Shown: positions 56,157-64,000 of the stretch, piece after piece
How the letters are laid out: each line of letters begins with the position of its first letter
Position numbering within the stretch: the stretch's first letter is position 1
DNA from: an uncultured Flavobacteriales bacterium
Lineage (GTDB): Bacteria > Bacteroidota > Bacteroidia > Flavobacteriales > BACL11
DNA length: 64,000 bases
Direction of reading: 5' to 3'
Assembly (NCBI GenBank): GCA_943788405.1
Contig: CALSQD010000001.1
Coordinates: forward strand, 393,200-457,199
Notes under the pieces: generated by a model
Databases searched by the model: none
Seen by the model: only the letters and a program-made list of their open reading frames with translations
What the model was told of the DNA's origin: nothing
Program-made: the position numbers and the translations under genes

Positions 56157-57598
56157 TGGAAAAGATTTTAAATTATATAAATGGAGAGTTGGTAGCACCA
56201 ACAAACGGTAATTATTTAGATAACTACAATCCATCTAACGGGGAGGTATATTCTTTAATTCCAGACTCTGAAAAGCAGGATATTGATAATGCAGTAGTAG
56301 CTGCCAAAGAAGCGTTTAAAGGTTGGAGTAAAACTCCAAAACAAAAGCGTTCTGATATCCTAATGAAGTTAGCTGATACGATTGAAAAGTATTCAGATGA
56401 ATTGATAAAAGCTGAAAGTAAAGACAATGGAAAACCAGAAACTTTAGCCGCTCATGTGGATATCCCAAGAGCACCTGCTAATATTCGATTTTTTGCAGGA
56501 GCAATCCTTCATGATAGTTCTGAAATGCACGAAATGGACGGTATGGCAATCAACTATACTTTGCGACAACCTATTGGAGTGGCAGCTTGTATTTCTCCTT
56601 GGAATTTACCCCTTTATTTATTGACTTGGAAAATTGCTCCAGCACTTGCTGCAGGAAATACAGTAGTCGCAAAACCTTCTGAAGTTACACCAATGACCGC
56701 TTACATCTTAAGTAAAATTTGTATTGAAGCAGGATTGCCAAAAGGAGTTTTAAATATTGTTCACGGATTAGGAAGTAAAACAGGAGACCCTCTTACCACT
56801 CACCCAGACACTCCTATTGTTTCCTTTACTGGAGGTACCGTTACCGGAAAACATATTGCAACGGTTACGGCTCCTATGTTCAAAAAACTCTCTTTGGAAT
56901 TAGGAGGTAAAAATCCAAATATCATTTTTTCAGATGCTGATTTTGATAAGTCCGTTAGTATGGCGGCTCGTGCAGCATTTACTAATCAGGGGCAAATCTG
57001 TTTGTGTGGTTCTCGACTGTTTGTTCAAGAGGAAATTTACGATAAATTTAGAGATGCTTTAGTTACTAAAACATCAAAATTAAAATTAGGTGATCCAAAA
57101 GACACTACATCTAATTTAGGAGCAGTAGTTTCTAAGGATCATATGGAAAAAATACTAGCAAAAATTGAATTAGCAAGAACTTTAGGAGGAAATATTTTAA
57201 TTGGAGGAGAAAGAGAAATACTAGAAGGAGAGCTAAAAGATGGGTACTATGTTCAGCCTACAATTATTGAGGGACTTTCTTCTGATTGTGATATAAATCA
57301 AGAGGAGATTTTCGGACCTGTTGTTTCCTTAATTCCTTTTAAAACAGAAGAAGAAGTAGTGGAAATGGCCAATTCAACTAAGTATGGATTATCAGCATCT
57401 ATCTTTACCGAAAATATAAGTAAAGCCCACAGAGTTGCTGCAAATATTGACTCTGGAATTGTGTGGATTAACACATGGCTTTTACGAGATTTACGAATCC
57501 CTTTTGGAGGCATGAAACACTCGGGCGTTGGAAGAGAAGGAGGATTTAAATCCCTACAATTTTTTACAGAGCCTAAAAATGTTTGTGTTAAAATATAA
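56156..57598 (+). CDS. nbaE: 2-aminomuconate 6-semialdehyde dehydrogenase
   Basis: NAD-dependent aldehyde dehydrogenase of 480 aa that oxidises 2-aminomuconate semialdehyde to 2-aminomuconate. ALDH landmarks: ISPWNLPLYLLTWKIAPALAAG, SFTGGTVTGK, the general base Glu in LELGGKNPN, the nucleophile Cys in GQICLCGSR and EIFGPVVSLIPF. The subfamily is that of hydroxymuconic/aminomuconic semialdehyde dehydrogenases; the neighbouring nbaC-, nbaD- and nbaF-like genes support the amino substrate. Start overlaps the SDR stop (TAATG). Confidence 0.9.
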   Translation: MEKILNYINGELVAPTNGNYLDNYNPSNGEVYSLIPDSEKQDIDNAVVAAKEAFKGWSKTPKQKRSDILMKLADTIEKYSDELIKAESKDNGKPETLAAHVDIPRAPANIRFFAGAILHDSSEMHEMDGMAINYTLRQPIGVAACISPWNLPLYLLTWKIAPALAAGNTVVAKPSEVTPMTAYILSKICIEAGLPKGVLNIVHGLGSKTGDPLTTHPDTPIVSFTGGTVTGKHIATVTAPMFKKLSLELGGKNPNIIFSDADFDKSVSMAARAAFTNQGQICLCGSRLFVQEEIYDKFRDALVTKTSKLKLGDPKDTTSNLGAVVSKDHMEKILAKIELARTLGGNILIGGEREILEGELKDGYYVQPTIIEGLSSDCDINQEEIFGPVVSLIPFKTEEEVVEMANSTKYGLSASIFTENISKAHRVAANIDSGIVWINTWLLRDLRIPFGGMKHSGVGREGGFKSLQFFTEPKNVCVKI

Positions 57599-57600
57599 AA

Positions 57601-58052
57601 TGGAATACCAAGTTGCAAATATTAAATTAGTTGATGCTGAAGAAATTCGTCCTTTAAGACATAAAATGCTAAGACAAGGAAAAGAATTTTCAGCTACATC
57701 CTATGATAGAGACAATGAAAGTCTCACCTTTCATTTAGGAGTTACTATAGAAGAAAAGATTGTGAGTTGCGCTACTTTCTATCCAGAAGAAACAAATAAA
57801 ATGCGAGAAAAAAATCCGTACAGATTAAGAGGAATGGCTACAGATTCCAATTACCTCCGAAAAGGATATGGTAGACAGATCATGCAAGAAGCTTTTCAGA
57901 TTTTAAAACTAAAAGAATGTAATTTACTTTGGTGTAATGCAAGAATTATAGCGGTTCCTTTTTATCATTCTGTCGGGTTTCAAGAAATAGGAGATTTATT
58001 TGATATCTCAGATATAGGACCACATTATTATATGTATAAAAGAATAAAATAA
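57601..58052 (+). CDS. GNAT family N-acetyltransferase
   Basis: From ATG 57601 (2 nt after the dehydrogenase stop) the protein has 150 aa; a longer frame from 57528 would overlap that gene. The acetyl-CoA-binding motif A is RGMATDSNYLRKGYGRQIM (about residues 81-99), followed by the usual NARIIAVPFYHSVGFQ. It sits between two pathway genes with 0-2 nt spacing and so belongs to the operon. No acetylation step is known in this route; it could acylate an amino intermediate or detoxify one. Confidence 0.85.
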
Positions 58053-58469
58053 ATGAACGGAGATAAATTTAATTCAGACAGAGCGCCTGGGGCAGTAGGA
58101 TTATATCCTCATGCCAGAAAAGTAGGTAATATTTTATATTTATCAGGAGTAGGCCCAAGAAAGGCAGGACAAACAGATATTCCAGGGGTAACATTAAATG
58201 AAAGTGGTGAGATAGAAAGTTATGATATAGAAACGCAATGTCATTCCGTATTCGATAATATCCGTTTTATCTTGGAAGATGCAGGTTCTTCTTGGGATAA
58301 TATTGTAGATGTTCAGGTTTTTCTTACCAATATGAAGGATGATTTTAAAACCTATAATAAAATATATGCGGAGTATTTTAAGGATAATCAACCTTGTAGA
58401 ACAACTATTGAAATAAAGAGTTTACCTACTCCTATTGCAATAGAACTAAAAGTAATAGCAACCATCTAA
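58053..58469 (+). CDS. nbaF: 2-aminomuconate deaminase, RidA family
   Basis: 138-residue RidA-fold enzyme that hydrolyses 2-aminomuconate to 4-oxalocrotonate and ammonia. Conserved stretches are GLYPHARKVGNILYLSGVGP, IPGVTLNESGEIESYDIE, WDNIVDVQVFLTNMK and SLPTPIAIELKVIA, as in the Pseudomonas NbaF/AmnD type rather than generic RidA. It lies directly after the GNAT gene and 11 nt before the dioxygenase gene. Confidence 0.9.
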   Translation: MNGDKFNSDRAPGAVGLYPHARKVGNILYLSGVGPRKAGQTDIPGVTLNESGEIESYDIETQCHSVFDNIRFILEDAGSSWDNIVDVQVFLTNMKDDFKTYNKIYAEYFKDNQPCRTTIEIKSLPTPIAIELKVIATI

Positions 58470-58480
58470 AAATAAAAATT

Positions 58481-59011
58481 ATGAGCAATATCAGAAAACC
58501 TTTTAATTTCCTGAAATGGATAGAAGACAATAAAGATTTATTAAAACCACCGGTTGGAAACAAATGTTTGTATACCGAATCAGGTGATTTTATTATTATG
58601 GTTGTTGGTGGACCAAATGCTCGTAAGGATTATCATTATAACGAAACAGAAGAATTCTTTTATCAGATAAAAGGAGATATTGTTGTGCGTATTCAAGAAG
58701 ATGGGAAAGCAGTTGATGTACCAATTAAAGAGGGAGAAGTTTTCCTCTTACCAGCAAAAGTACCTCATTCACCAATGCGTTCAGAAGGCTCAATAGGATT
58801 AGTAATTGAGTGCAAAAGAACTGCAAACGAAAGAGATGGACTCATGTGGTTTTGTGATAAATGTAATGAGCCACTACACGACACTTATTTCCAATTAACG
58901 AATGTAGAAAAGGATTTTCAACCTAGATTTAAGGATTTTTATAGTTCAGAAGATAAAAGAACTTGTAATAGTTGCGGACATACTATGGAAGCAGATAAAA
59001 GATTTATATAA
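58481..59011 (+). CDS. nbaC: 3-hydroxyanthranilate 3,4-dioxygenase
   Basis: Fe(II) cupin enzyme that opens the ring of 3-hydroxyanthranilate to 2-amino-3-carboxymuconate semialdehyde. The 176-residue protein has the iron ligands in YHYNETEEFFYQIKG and a later His in VPHSPMRSEG. The C-terminal rubredoxin-like domain of the bacterial enzyme is intact, with two CxxC pairs (CDKC, CNSC). Its stop overlaps the next gene (TAATG). Confidence 0.96.
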   Translation: MSNIRKPFNFLKWIEDNKDLLKPPVGNKCLYTESGDFIIMVVGGPNARKDYHYNETEEFFYQIKGDIVVRIQEDGKAVDVPIKEGEVFLLPAKVPHSPMRSEGSIGLVIECKRTANERDGLMWFCDKCNEPLHDTYFQLTNVEKDFQPRFKDFYSSEDKRTCNSCGHTMEADKRFI

Positions 59012-60030
59012 TGAAGAAGAAATTATTTACAATAGATATTCACACGCATATCCTTCCAAAGGATATTCCAAACTTCAATAAACGATTTGGATATGGAGAA
59101 TTTGTACAATTAGAACACCACAAGCCTTGTTGTGCCAAAATGATGATGAACGATCAGTTTTTCAGAGAGGTAGAATCAAACTGTTGGGATCCTAAAGTAA
59201 GAATAGAGGAATGTGATCATCAAGATGTTAATGTTCAAGTTTTATCTACCGTTCCGGTTATGTTCTCTTATTGGACTAGCCCTAGAGATGGGTCCGATAT
59301 TTCTAAATTCATCAATGATGATTTAATAAAAGTAGTGGATGATAATCCTAATCGTTTTGTAGGCTTGGCAAATTTGCCAATGCAAAATACTGACATGGCA
59401 ATTAAAGAATTAGAAAGAGCTAAAAAATTAGGTTTTAAAGGAGTTCAAATTGGATCTCATATCAATGATTTAAATTTAGATGACCCTTCTTTCTTTCCAA
59501 TTTATGCAGCATGTGAGGAGTTAGATATGTGTATTTTTGTGCACCCTTGGTGGTGGATGGCAAAGGAGAAAATGGATAAATATTGGTTGCCTTGGTTGGT
59601 AGGGATGCCAATGGAAACATCTCTTGCAATTTGTTCCATGATTTTTAGTGGAGTGTTTCAAAAGTTTCCAAAATTGAGAGTTGCCTTTGCACATGGTGGA
59701 GGTTCTTTTCCTGCAACTATCGGTAGAATTGAGCACGGGTTTAATGTGCGACCAGATTTAGTAGCAGTAGATAATGATGTAAATCCAAAAGATTATTTGG
59801 GACAATTTTGGTTAGATTCTTTGGTGCATGATGATAAGATGTTGGAGTACTTAGTAGAATTAGTGGGTGAAGATAAAGTGGCCTTAGGAACAGATTATCC
59901 TTTTCCTCTTGGTGAATTAGAGCCAGGAAAATTGATACATGGTATGCCTTACCCAATTAATATAAAAGAAAAATTACTATCAGGAAATGCTTTGAATTGG
60001 TTAAATATGAAAAAAGAAGATTTCATATAA
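59011..60030 (+). CDS. nbaD: 2-amino-3-carboxymuconate-6-semialdehyde decarboxylase
   Basis: Zinc amidohydrolase-fold decarboxylase (ACMSD) that removes CO2 from the dioxygenase product and so diverts it from quinolinate/NAD synthesis to catabolism. The 339-residue protein has the metal motif IDIHTHILPKDIPN at the N-terminus, FVHPWWWM, AHGGGSFPATIGRIEHG and the Asp in LGTDYPFPLGE. Coupled to the dioxygenase by TAATG. Confidence 0.95.
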   Translation: MKKKLFTIDIHTHILPKDIPNFNKRFGYGEFVQLEHHKPCCAKMMMNDQFFREVESNCWDPKVRIEECDHQDVNVQVLSTVPVMFSYWTSPRDGSDISKFINDDLIKVVDDNPNRFVGLANLPMQNTDMAIKELERAKKLGFKGVQIGSHINDLNLDDPSFFPIYAACEELDMCIFVHPWWWMAKEKMDKYWLPWLVGMPMETSLAICSMIFSGVFQKFPKLRVAFAHGGGSFPATIGRIEHGFNVRPDLVAVDNDVNPKDYLGQFWLDSLVHDDKMLEYLVELVGEDKVALGTDYPFPLGELEPGKLIHGMPYPINIKEKLLSGNALNWLNMKKEDFI

Positions 60031-60031
60031 A

Positions 60032-60832
60032 TTGAAGGCAACTATTAACATAGAAGGAAAAAAAGTTGAAGTCAATTTCTCTGAAGGAAATGCTATTTCT
60101 ATTCCCTTAAATTTTAATGGAAAGCAGCCCAATACTTATGGTGTCGACAGGGCAATTTCATCACCTTATCAAGATGGGCAATTTATTGGAGATACTCGTA
60201 AAGGTGGTCCTTGTAATTTTGAAACTTATAGTTTTACGCCACATTGTAATGGTACACATACTGAATGTATTGGTCATATTACAGATGAGAGAATTTCAGT
60301 TTTATCTTCTTTAAAAGATGAAATGATTCCTGCAACTTTAGTTTCTGTAACTCCAAAAAATACAACTGAAAATTATACTCCCAAATTAAATAAGGAGGAT
60401 TTAGTAATTACAAAACAGGATTTAGAAACTCAACTCAATGGAGTTAATTCTAAATTCTTAAAAGGAATTATTATCAGAACAAATCCAAATTCTGAGAAAA
60501 AGAAAAGCAGAGATTATATGCAAGAAACCCCTTCTTTTTTCAGTATTGAAGCAATGGAATATTTAGTGAGTTTGGGAGTGCAACATTTGTTGGTGGATAC
60601 TCCTTCAGTGGATAGATTATTTGATGATGGACATCTATCTGCACATAATATATTTTGGGAAACTACAGGAAAAGAGTTTAACCCAAATACCCAAAATAAA
60701 ACGATAACAGAAATGATATTTGTTCCTGATTCTTTGGAAGATGGAGCTTATTTATTAAATCTGCAAATTCCTGCATTTGTTAGTGATGCAGCACCTAGCA
60801 GACCTATACTTTATAAGATAAATGAATTGTAA
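60032..60832 (+). CDS. Cyclase family protein, probable kynurenine formamidase
   Basis: 266-residue metal-dependent hydrolase of the cyclase (KynB-like) family, likely hydrolysing N-formylkynurenine to kynurenine and formate, since no other formamidase is in the cluster. The metal site reads HCNGTHTECIGH, whereas KynB has HxGTHxDxPxH: one extra residue after the first His and Glu for Asp. The only start consistent with the frame is a TTG at 60032, one nt after the previous stop. Overlaps kynU by 11 nt. Confidence 0.78.
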   Translation: MKATINIEGKKVEVNFSEGNAISIPLNFNGKQPNTYGVDRAISSPYQDGQFIGDTRKGGPCNFETYSFTPHCNGTHTECIGHITDERISVLSSLKDEMIPATLVSVTPKNTTENYTPKLNKEDLVITKQDLETQLNGVNSKFLKGIIIRTNPNSEKKKSRDYMQETPSFFSIEAMEYLVSLGVQHLLVDTPSVDRLFDDGHLSAHNIFWETTGKEFNPNTQNKTITEMIFVPDSLEDGAYLLNLQIPAFVSDAAPSRPILYKINEL

Positions 60833-62072
60833 AAATACAGCAGAATTTGCATTGGAATTAGATGCAAAAGATGAGTTGAAAGACTACAGAAATGAATTTC
60901 ATATTCCATTGCAAAAAAATGGAAAAGAGCACATTTATATGTGTGGAAATTCACTGGGATTGCAACCAAAACGCACAAAAGAATTCTTAAATCAGGAGTT
61001 GGAAGATTGGGCTACTTTTGGTGTGGAAGGACACTTTCATGCTAAAAACCCTTGGATGCCTTATCATGAGTTTTTAACCGAGAGTTATGCTAAAATTGTT
61101 GGTGCAAAACCTGCTGAGGTAGTCGCTATGAATACCCTTACGGTAAACTTGCATTTAATGATGGTTTCTTTTTATCGTCCTACTGAAAAAAGACATAAAA
61201 TAATTATTGAAGGAGATGCGTTTCCATCTGATATTTATGCAGTAGAATCGCAAATAAAACATCATAGTTTATCTCCAGAAACATCACTTATAAAATTAAG
61301 ACCAAGAGATGGAGAATCTGCAATAAGAACAGAAGATATTCTGGCAATAATTGAGAGAGAAGGAGATGAAATTGCATTAATTATGTTAGGGGGAGTAAAC
61401 TACTATACGGGTCAGGTTTTTGATTTTGAAAAAATCACAAAATTAGCTCAGGATAAAGGAATAAAAGTTGGTTTTGATTTAGCTCATGCAGCAGGAAACA
61501 TAAAATTAGAATTGCATAATTGGGGAGTTGATTTTGCAGTTTGGTGTTCCTATAAGTACTTAAATTCAGGGCCAGGTTCAGTGGCAGCAGCTTTTGTGCA
61601 TGAAAAACATCACACAACAAACTTAAACCGTTTTGCAGGCTGGTGGGGACACAACAAAGAAGATAGATTTAAAATGCCAGATGATTTTAATCCGATACAA
61701 TCGGCAGAAGGTTGGCAATTGAGTAATCCTCCAATTTTATCTTTGGCAGCAATTCGTGCTTCCCTCTCTATTTTTGATGAGGTGGGAATGGATAAATTAG
61801 TTGCAAAATCTAAGGAATTAACAAACTACTTATTGTATTTATTGAATACAATTTATACCGATAGAATAGAAATTATTACTCCAGAAGAAAGAGGTTGTCA
61901 GCTTTCTATCCGAGTTAAAAATGGAAATAAAAATTTGTTTGATGCAATTACAGAAAAAGGAGTAGTTGCGGATTGGAGAGAGCCAGATGTAATTCGTGTG
62001 GCACCTATACCACTTTACAATAGTTTTCATGATGTATTTAATTTTTATTCCATACTAAAAGAAGAGCTATAA
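60822..62072 (+). CDS. kynU: Kynureninase
   Basis: PLP enzyme that cleaves kynurenine or 3-hydroxykynurenine to anthranilate or 3-hydroxyanthranilate plus alanine. The 416-residue protein has MCGNSLGLQPKRT near the N-terminus, VGFDLAHAAGNI with the PLP-binding Asp, and the Schiff-base Lys in WCSYKYLNSGPGS, then RFAGWWGH. Start overlaps the cyclase gene; the stop overlaps kmo (TAATG). Confidence 0.97.
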   Translation: MNCKNTAEFALELDAKDELKDYRNEFHIPLQKNGKEHIYMCGNSLGLQPKRTKEFLNQELEDWATFGVEGHFHAKNPWMPYHEFLTESYAKIVGAKPAEVVAMNTLTVNLHLMMVSFYRPTEKRHKIIIEGDAFPSDIYAVESQIKHHSLSPETSLIKLRPRDGESAIRTEDILAIIEREGDEIALIMLGGVNYYTGQVFDFEKITKLAQDKGIKVGFDLAHAAGNIKLELHNWGVDFAVWCSYKYLNSGPGSVAAAFVHEKHHTTNLNRFAGWWGHNKEDRFKMPDDFNPIQSAEGWQLSNPPILSLAAIRASLSIFDEVGMDKLVAKSKELTNYLLYLLNTIYTDRIEIITPEERGCQLSIRVKNGNKNLFDAITEKGVVADWREPDVIRVAPIPLYNSFHDVFNFYSILKEEL

Positions 62073-63406
62073 TGGAGAAAAAAATTACAATTGTTGGTGC
62101 AGGTTTAGCAGGGTCTTTGTGTGCTTTGTACTTGACTAAGAGAGGTTATAATGTTTCTATTTTTGAAAGAAGAAATGACTTGCGATCAGAGATTATTACT
62201 GCAGGGAAGTCTATCAATTTAGCACTTTCAACTAGGGGATTGACCGCATTAAAAAAAGTTGGTGTTGATGCTGAGGTAATGAAAATTGCTATACCTATGT
62301 ATAAACGAATAATGCATGATGATAAAGGTAATTTAACAGAGCAACTTTACGGAAATGATGGTCAGGCAATTTATTCTGTTTCAAGAGCACAATTAAATGT
62401 ACTAATGATGAAATTGGCTGCAAAAAATGGAGCGAATCTTTATTTTAATGAGAAATGCGTAGAAGCTAACCTTGAGCAGGCAAGTGTAGTTTTTGAAAAC
62501 ACTAATACAAATCAAAAGCAAACCGTCACATCTGATTTGATAATTGGAGCTGATGGAGCTTTTTCAGCCGTTAGGAAGCAAATGGTAGTGCAGTATGATC
62601 ATGACTATAGTTATAATAAAATCGAACATGACTATAAAGAATTACATATTCCTCCAGCTAAAAGCGGAACTTTTTTATTAGATAAGAATGCTTTACATAT
62701 TTGGCCAAGAGGAGATTTTATGCTTATTGCATTAGCTAACTTGGATGGCAGTTTTACTTGCACTTTATTTGCGCCTAAAAAAGGAGAGAAATCTTTTGAA
62801 GGTCTAAACTCAAAGTTAGAGGTAGAAAATTATTTCAGCACTATTTTTCCTGATTTTTCAGATTTAGTTCCTGATTTATATGAACAGTGGATTGCTAATC
62901 CTACTTCTGGCTTAGGTATTATAAAAACTTATCCTTGGCATATAAAAGATACTTCCGTTTTAATTGGGGATGCTGCTCATGCAACAGTACCGTTTTACGG
63001 ACAAGGTATGAATGCAAGTCTTGAGGATTGCAGAATGTTAGATGAATTATTAGATAAGCATGGAGATGATTTAAAGTCATGCTTTGAAGAATATTCTAAA
63101 AGCAGAAAACCTAACGGTGATGGGTTGCAGGATTTGTCTATGCAGAATTTTATTGTAATGCGTGATAATACAGCTGATCCTACATTTTTACTACAGAAGG
63201 AAATAGAAAAGAAATTTTCTAATTTATATCCTGATAAATGGATTCCACTTTATTCTATGGTTAGTTTTACGAATATCTCTTATTCGGATGCATGGGAAAT
63301 TGGTATGAAACAAGAAAAAATGATGGAGGAAATAATGAAAACGCCAAATATTGAAAATGTGTGGGGAAATGATGAAATCATGCAAAAAATGTTAAGTTTG
63401 GTGTAG
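62072..63406 (+). CDS. kmo: Kynurenine 3-monooxygenase
   Basis: FAD, NADPH-dependent hydroxylase that makes 3-hydroxykynurenine. The 444-residue protein has the GxGxxG motif IVGAGLAGSLCALYLTKRGY, RSEIITAGKSINLALSTRG, the DG motif GADGAFSAVRK and the second FAD motif LIGDAAHATVPFYGQGMNA. A membrane-anchoring C-terminal helix of the animal enzyme is not present. Last gene of the cluster; no terminator hairpin is evident downstream. Confidence 0.96.
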   Translation: MEKKITIVGAGLAGSLCALYLTKRGYNVSIFERRNDLRSEIITAGKSINLALSTRGLTALKKVGVDAEVMKIAIPMYKRIMHDDKGNLTEQLYGNDGQAIYSVSRAQLNVLMMKLAAKNGANLYFNEKCVEANLEQASVVFENTNTNQKQTVTSDLIIGADGAFSAVRKQMVVQYDHDYSYNKIEHDYKELHIPPAKSGTFLLDKNALHIWPRGDFMLIALANLDGSFTCTLFAPKKGEKSFEGLNSKLEVENYFSTIFPDFSDLVPDLYEQWIANPTSGLGIIKTYPWHIKDTSVLIGDAAHATVPFYGQGMNASLEDCRMLDELLDKHGDDLKSCFEEYSKSRKPNGDGLQDLSMQNFIVMRDNTADPTFLLQKEIEKKFSNLYPDKWIPLYSMVSFTNISYSDAWEIGMKQEKMMEEIMKTPNIENVWGNDEIMQKMLSLV

Positions 63407-63426
63407 TTGTAGTGAATTTATTAAAG

Positions 63427-63450
63427 TTTTCGTGCATTTTCGTGCATTTT
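63427..63450. repeat. Tandem decamer repeat
   Basis: TTTT followed by CGTGCATTTT twice (63431-63440, 63441-63450), directly after the kynurenine cluster. Confidence 0.6.
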
Positions 63451-63655
63451 ATTAAACTATAAGGACACTATTTTAGTGATTTTTAATAAAAAGCACTATT
63501 TTGTAAAATAAAAATTAATAAAAATGTATTATTTTGTAATAAAATGGTAGTTATTTCATAAAAATGATACCTTTTTGCACAAAAATGAAAAATACAGATT
63601 ACAGAAGGATCGAGAATATAAAAACAACTAAATACATCTGTAATGATAAGACTAA

Positions 63656-63688
63656 TTGGGGAGTAGTTGAAAATAATTATTAAGTTTG
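63656..63688 (+). promoter_or_regulatory. Candidate promoter of the C26 lipoprotein gene
   Basis: TTG at 63656-63658, a 22 nt spacer and TAAGTTTG at 63681-63688, ending 24 nt before ATG 63713. Confidence 0.5.
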
Positions 63689-63712
63689 TGCGTCACTTAA
63701 AAAATTAAAATT

Positions 63713-64000
63713 ATGAAAAGAATATTATTGACTTTACTTTGTTTACCACTGCTAACTCTTTCTCAATTTAACTGCATGAAAAACCTAATCTTTCTTTCCT
63801 TAATTTTCTTTCTTTTCTCTTGTCAAAAACAAGAGTCCAAAACTATTATTCTATCCAAAGCATCTGAAAATTATGTAAAATGGATGGAAGATAAAAATAC
63901 AATTATACTGGATGCCTACACAATTGAGAATACTGATTCTATCTTAAAATTAGCAGATGGAATTATTTTAACGGGAGGAGAAGATATTAATCCTTTAGAA
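63713..64000 (+). CDS. Peptidase C26 / gamma-glutamyl-GABA hydrolase-like lipoprotein (partial)
   Basis: Open to the window edge (96 codons). The segment DGIILTGGEDINPLE near the edge is the N-terminal signature of class I glutamine-amidotransferase-like hydrolases of the C26 family. Two signal sequences follow one another in frame: residues 1-18 (ending LTLSQ) and, from the second ATG at 63776, a lipoprotein signal with lipobox LFSC. I regard 63776 as the likelier functional start because its lipobox leads straight into the mature domain; the upstream ATG at 63713 lies closer to the promoter. The catalytic Cys and His lie outside the window. Confidence 0.7.
   Translation, partial: MKRILLTLLCLPLLTLSQFNCMKNLIFLSLIFFLFSCQKQESKTIILSKASENYVKWMEDKNTIILDAYTIENTDSILKLADGIILTGGEDINPLE

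Larger units (their letters stand above)
63407..63712. other. Intergenic region with short repeats, no gene seen
   Basis: 306 nt without a supported gene. A tandem repeat of the decamer TTTTCGTGCA occupies 63427-63446. The next 110 nt are very AT-rich, with two related copies of ATTTTGTAA. Near the right end is a promoter-like TTG...TAAGTTTG. I see no hairpin terminator. Confidence 0.6.

Noticed and set aside
1..64000. Search for CRISPR arrays, insertion sequences, phage or defence genes
   Set aside because: No regularly spaced repeats, transposase or integrase frames, or recognisable defence proteins were found on either strand.

Overview
The window is a 64 kb stretch of an AT-rich genome from the phylum Bacteroidota, most likely Flavobacteriales; genus and species cannot be told from the sequence alone. 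The evidence is the set of Bacteroidota-typical families (DUF3098, DUF3109, DUF4175, DUF4271, DUF4837, dimeric GlyRS, DAHP synthase fused to chorismate mutase), the type IX secretion (T9SS) protein PorZ and proteins with T9SS sorting tails, and many promoters with the Bacteroidota -7 element TAnnTTTG instead of a TATAAT box. The first 53.4 kb is almost entirely core genome. I see no insertion sequence, prophage, CRISPR array or rRNA; the only RNA gene is a tRNA-Arg(UCG) at 15518-15591.

Layout. 1-5.3 kb: a leftward block with a membrane protein (cut by the window edge), rpoN, asnS and dxs. 5.3-7.6 kb: rightward MltD-like lytic transglycosylase and a DUF4837 lipoprotein. 7.6-15.4 kb: leftward secreted Asp-box/VPS10-like protein, then a coupled trio porZ-recO-TonB receptor. 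15.5-23.5 kb: tRNA-Arg, a secreted FN3 protein, and the coupled operon DUF4175-ybeY-mnmG-methyltransferase. 23.6-29.9 kb: gltX-folB, glyS, DUF3109, DUF3817, a glutaryl-CoA-dehydrogenase-like enzyme, DUF4271. 29.9-34.1 kb: hemD, rnpA-yidD-S41 protease, O-antigen ligase. 34.1-40.1 kb: alr, tdk, DUF2279, rsmI-DAHP synthase/chorismate mutase-recJ. 40.2-49.8 kb: polyprenyl synthase-dnaG, rlmN, an amidohydrolase, queA-ispD, and ftsX-DUF3098-uppP-truB. 49.9-53.4 kb: leuS and a UbiA-like membrane protein.

53.5-63.4 kb is the only clear catabolic cluster, a rightward run of eleven tightly packed genes for tryptophan degradation by the kynurenine / 3-hydroxyanthranilate / 2-aminomuconate route: tryptophan 2,3-dioxygenase, unknown secreted protein, SDR, 2-aminomuconate semialdehyde dehydrogenase, GNAT, RidA-type 2-aminomuconate deaminase, 3-hydroxyanthranilate dioxygenase, ACMS decarboxylase, cyclase-type (kynurenine) formamidase, kynureninase and kynurenine 3-monooxygenase. 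They account for every step from tryptophan to 4-oxalocrotonate; later enzymes are not here. The window ends inside a lipoprotein of the peptidase C26 (gamma-glutamyl-GABA hydrolase-like) family.

No overtly novel defence or mobile system is present. The best leads are the unexplained members of the kynurenine cluster (an SDR without the catalytic Tyr/Lys, an unknown secreted protein, a GNAT, a formamidase with a shifted metal motif), -7 elements lying 4-5 nt from start codons that suggest leaderless mRNAs, two compact divergent promoter pairs, and pervasive TAATG/ATGA stop-start coupling.
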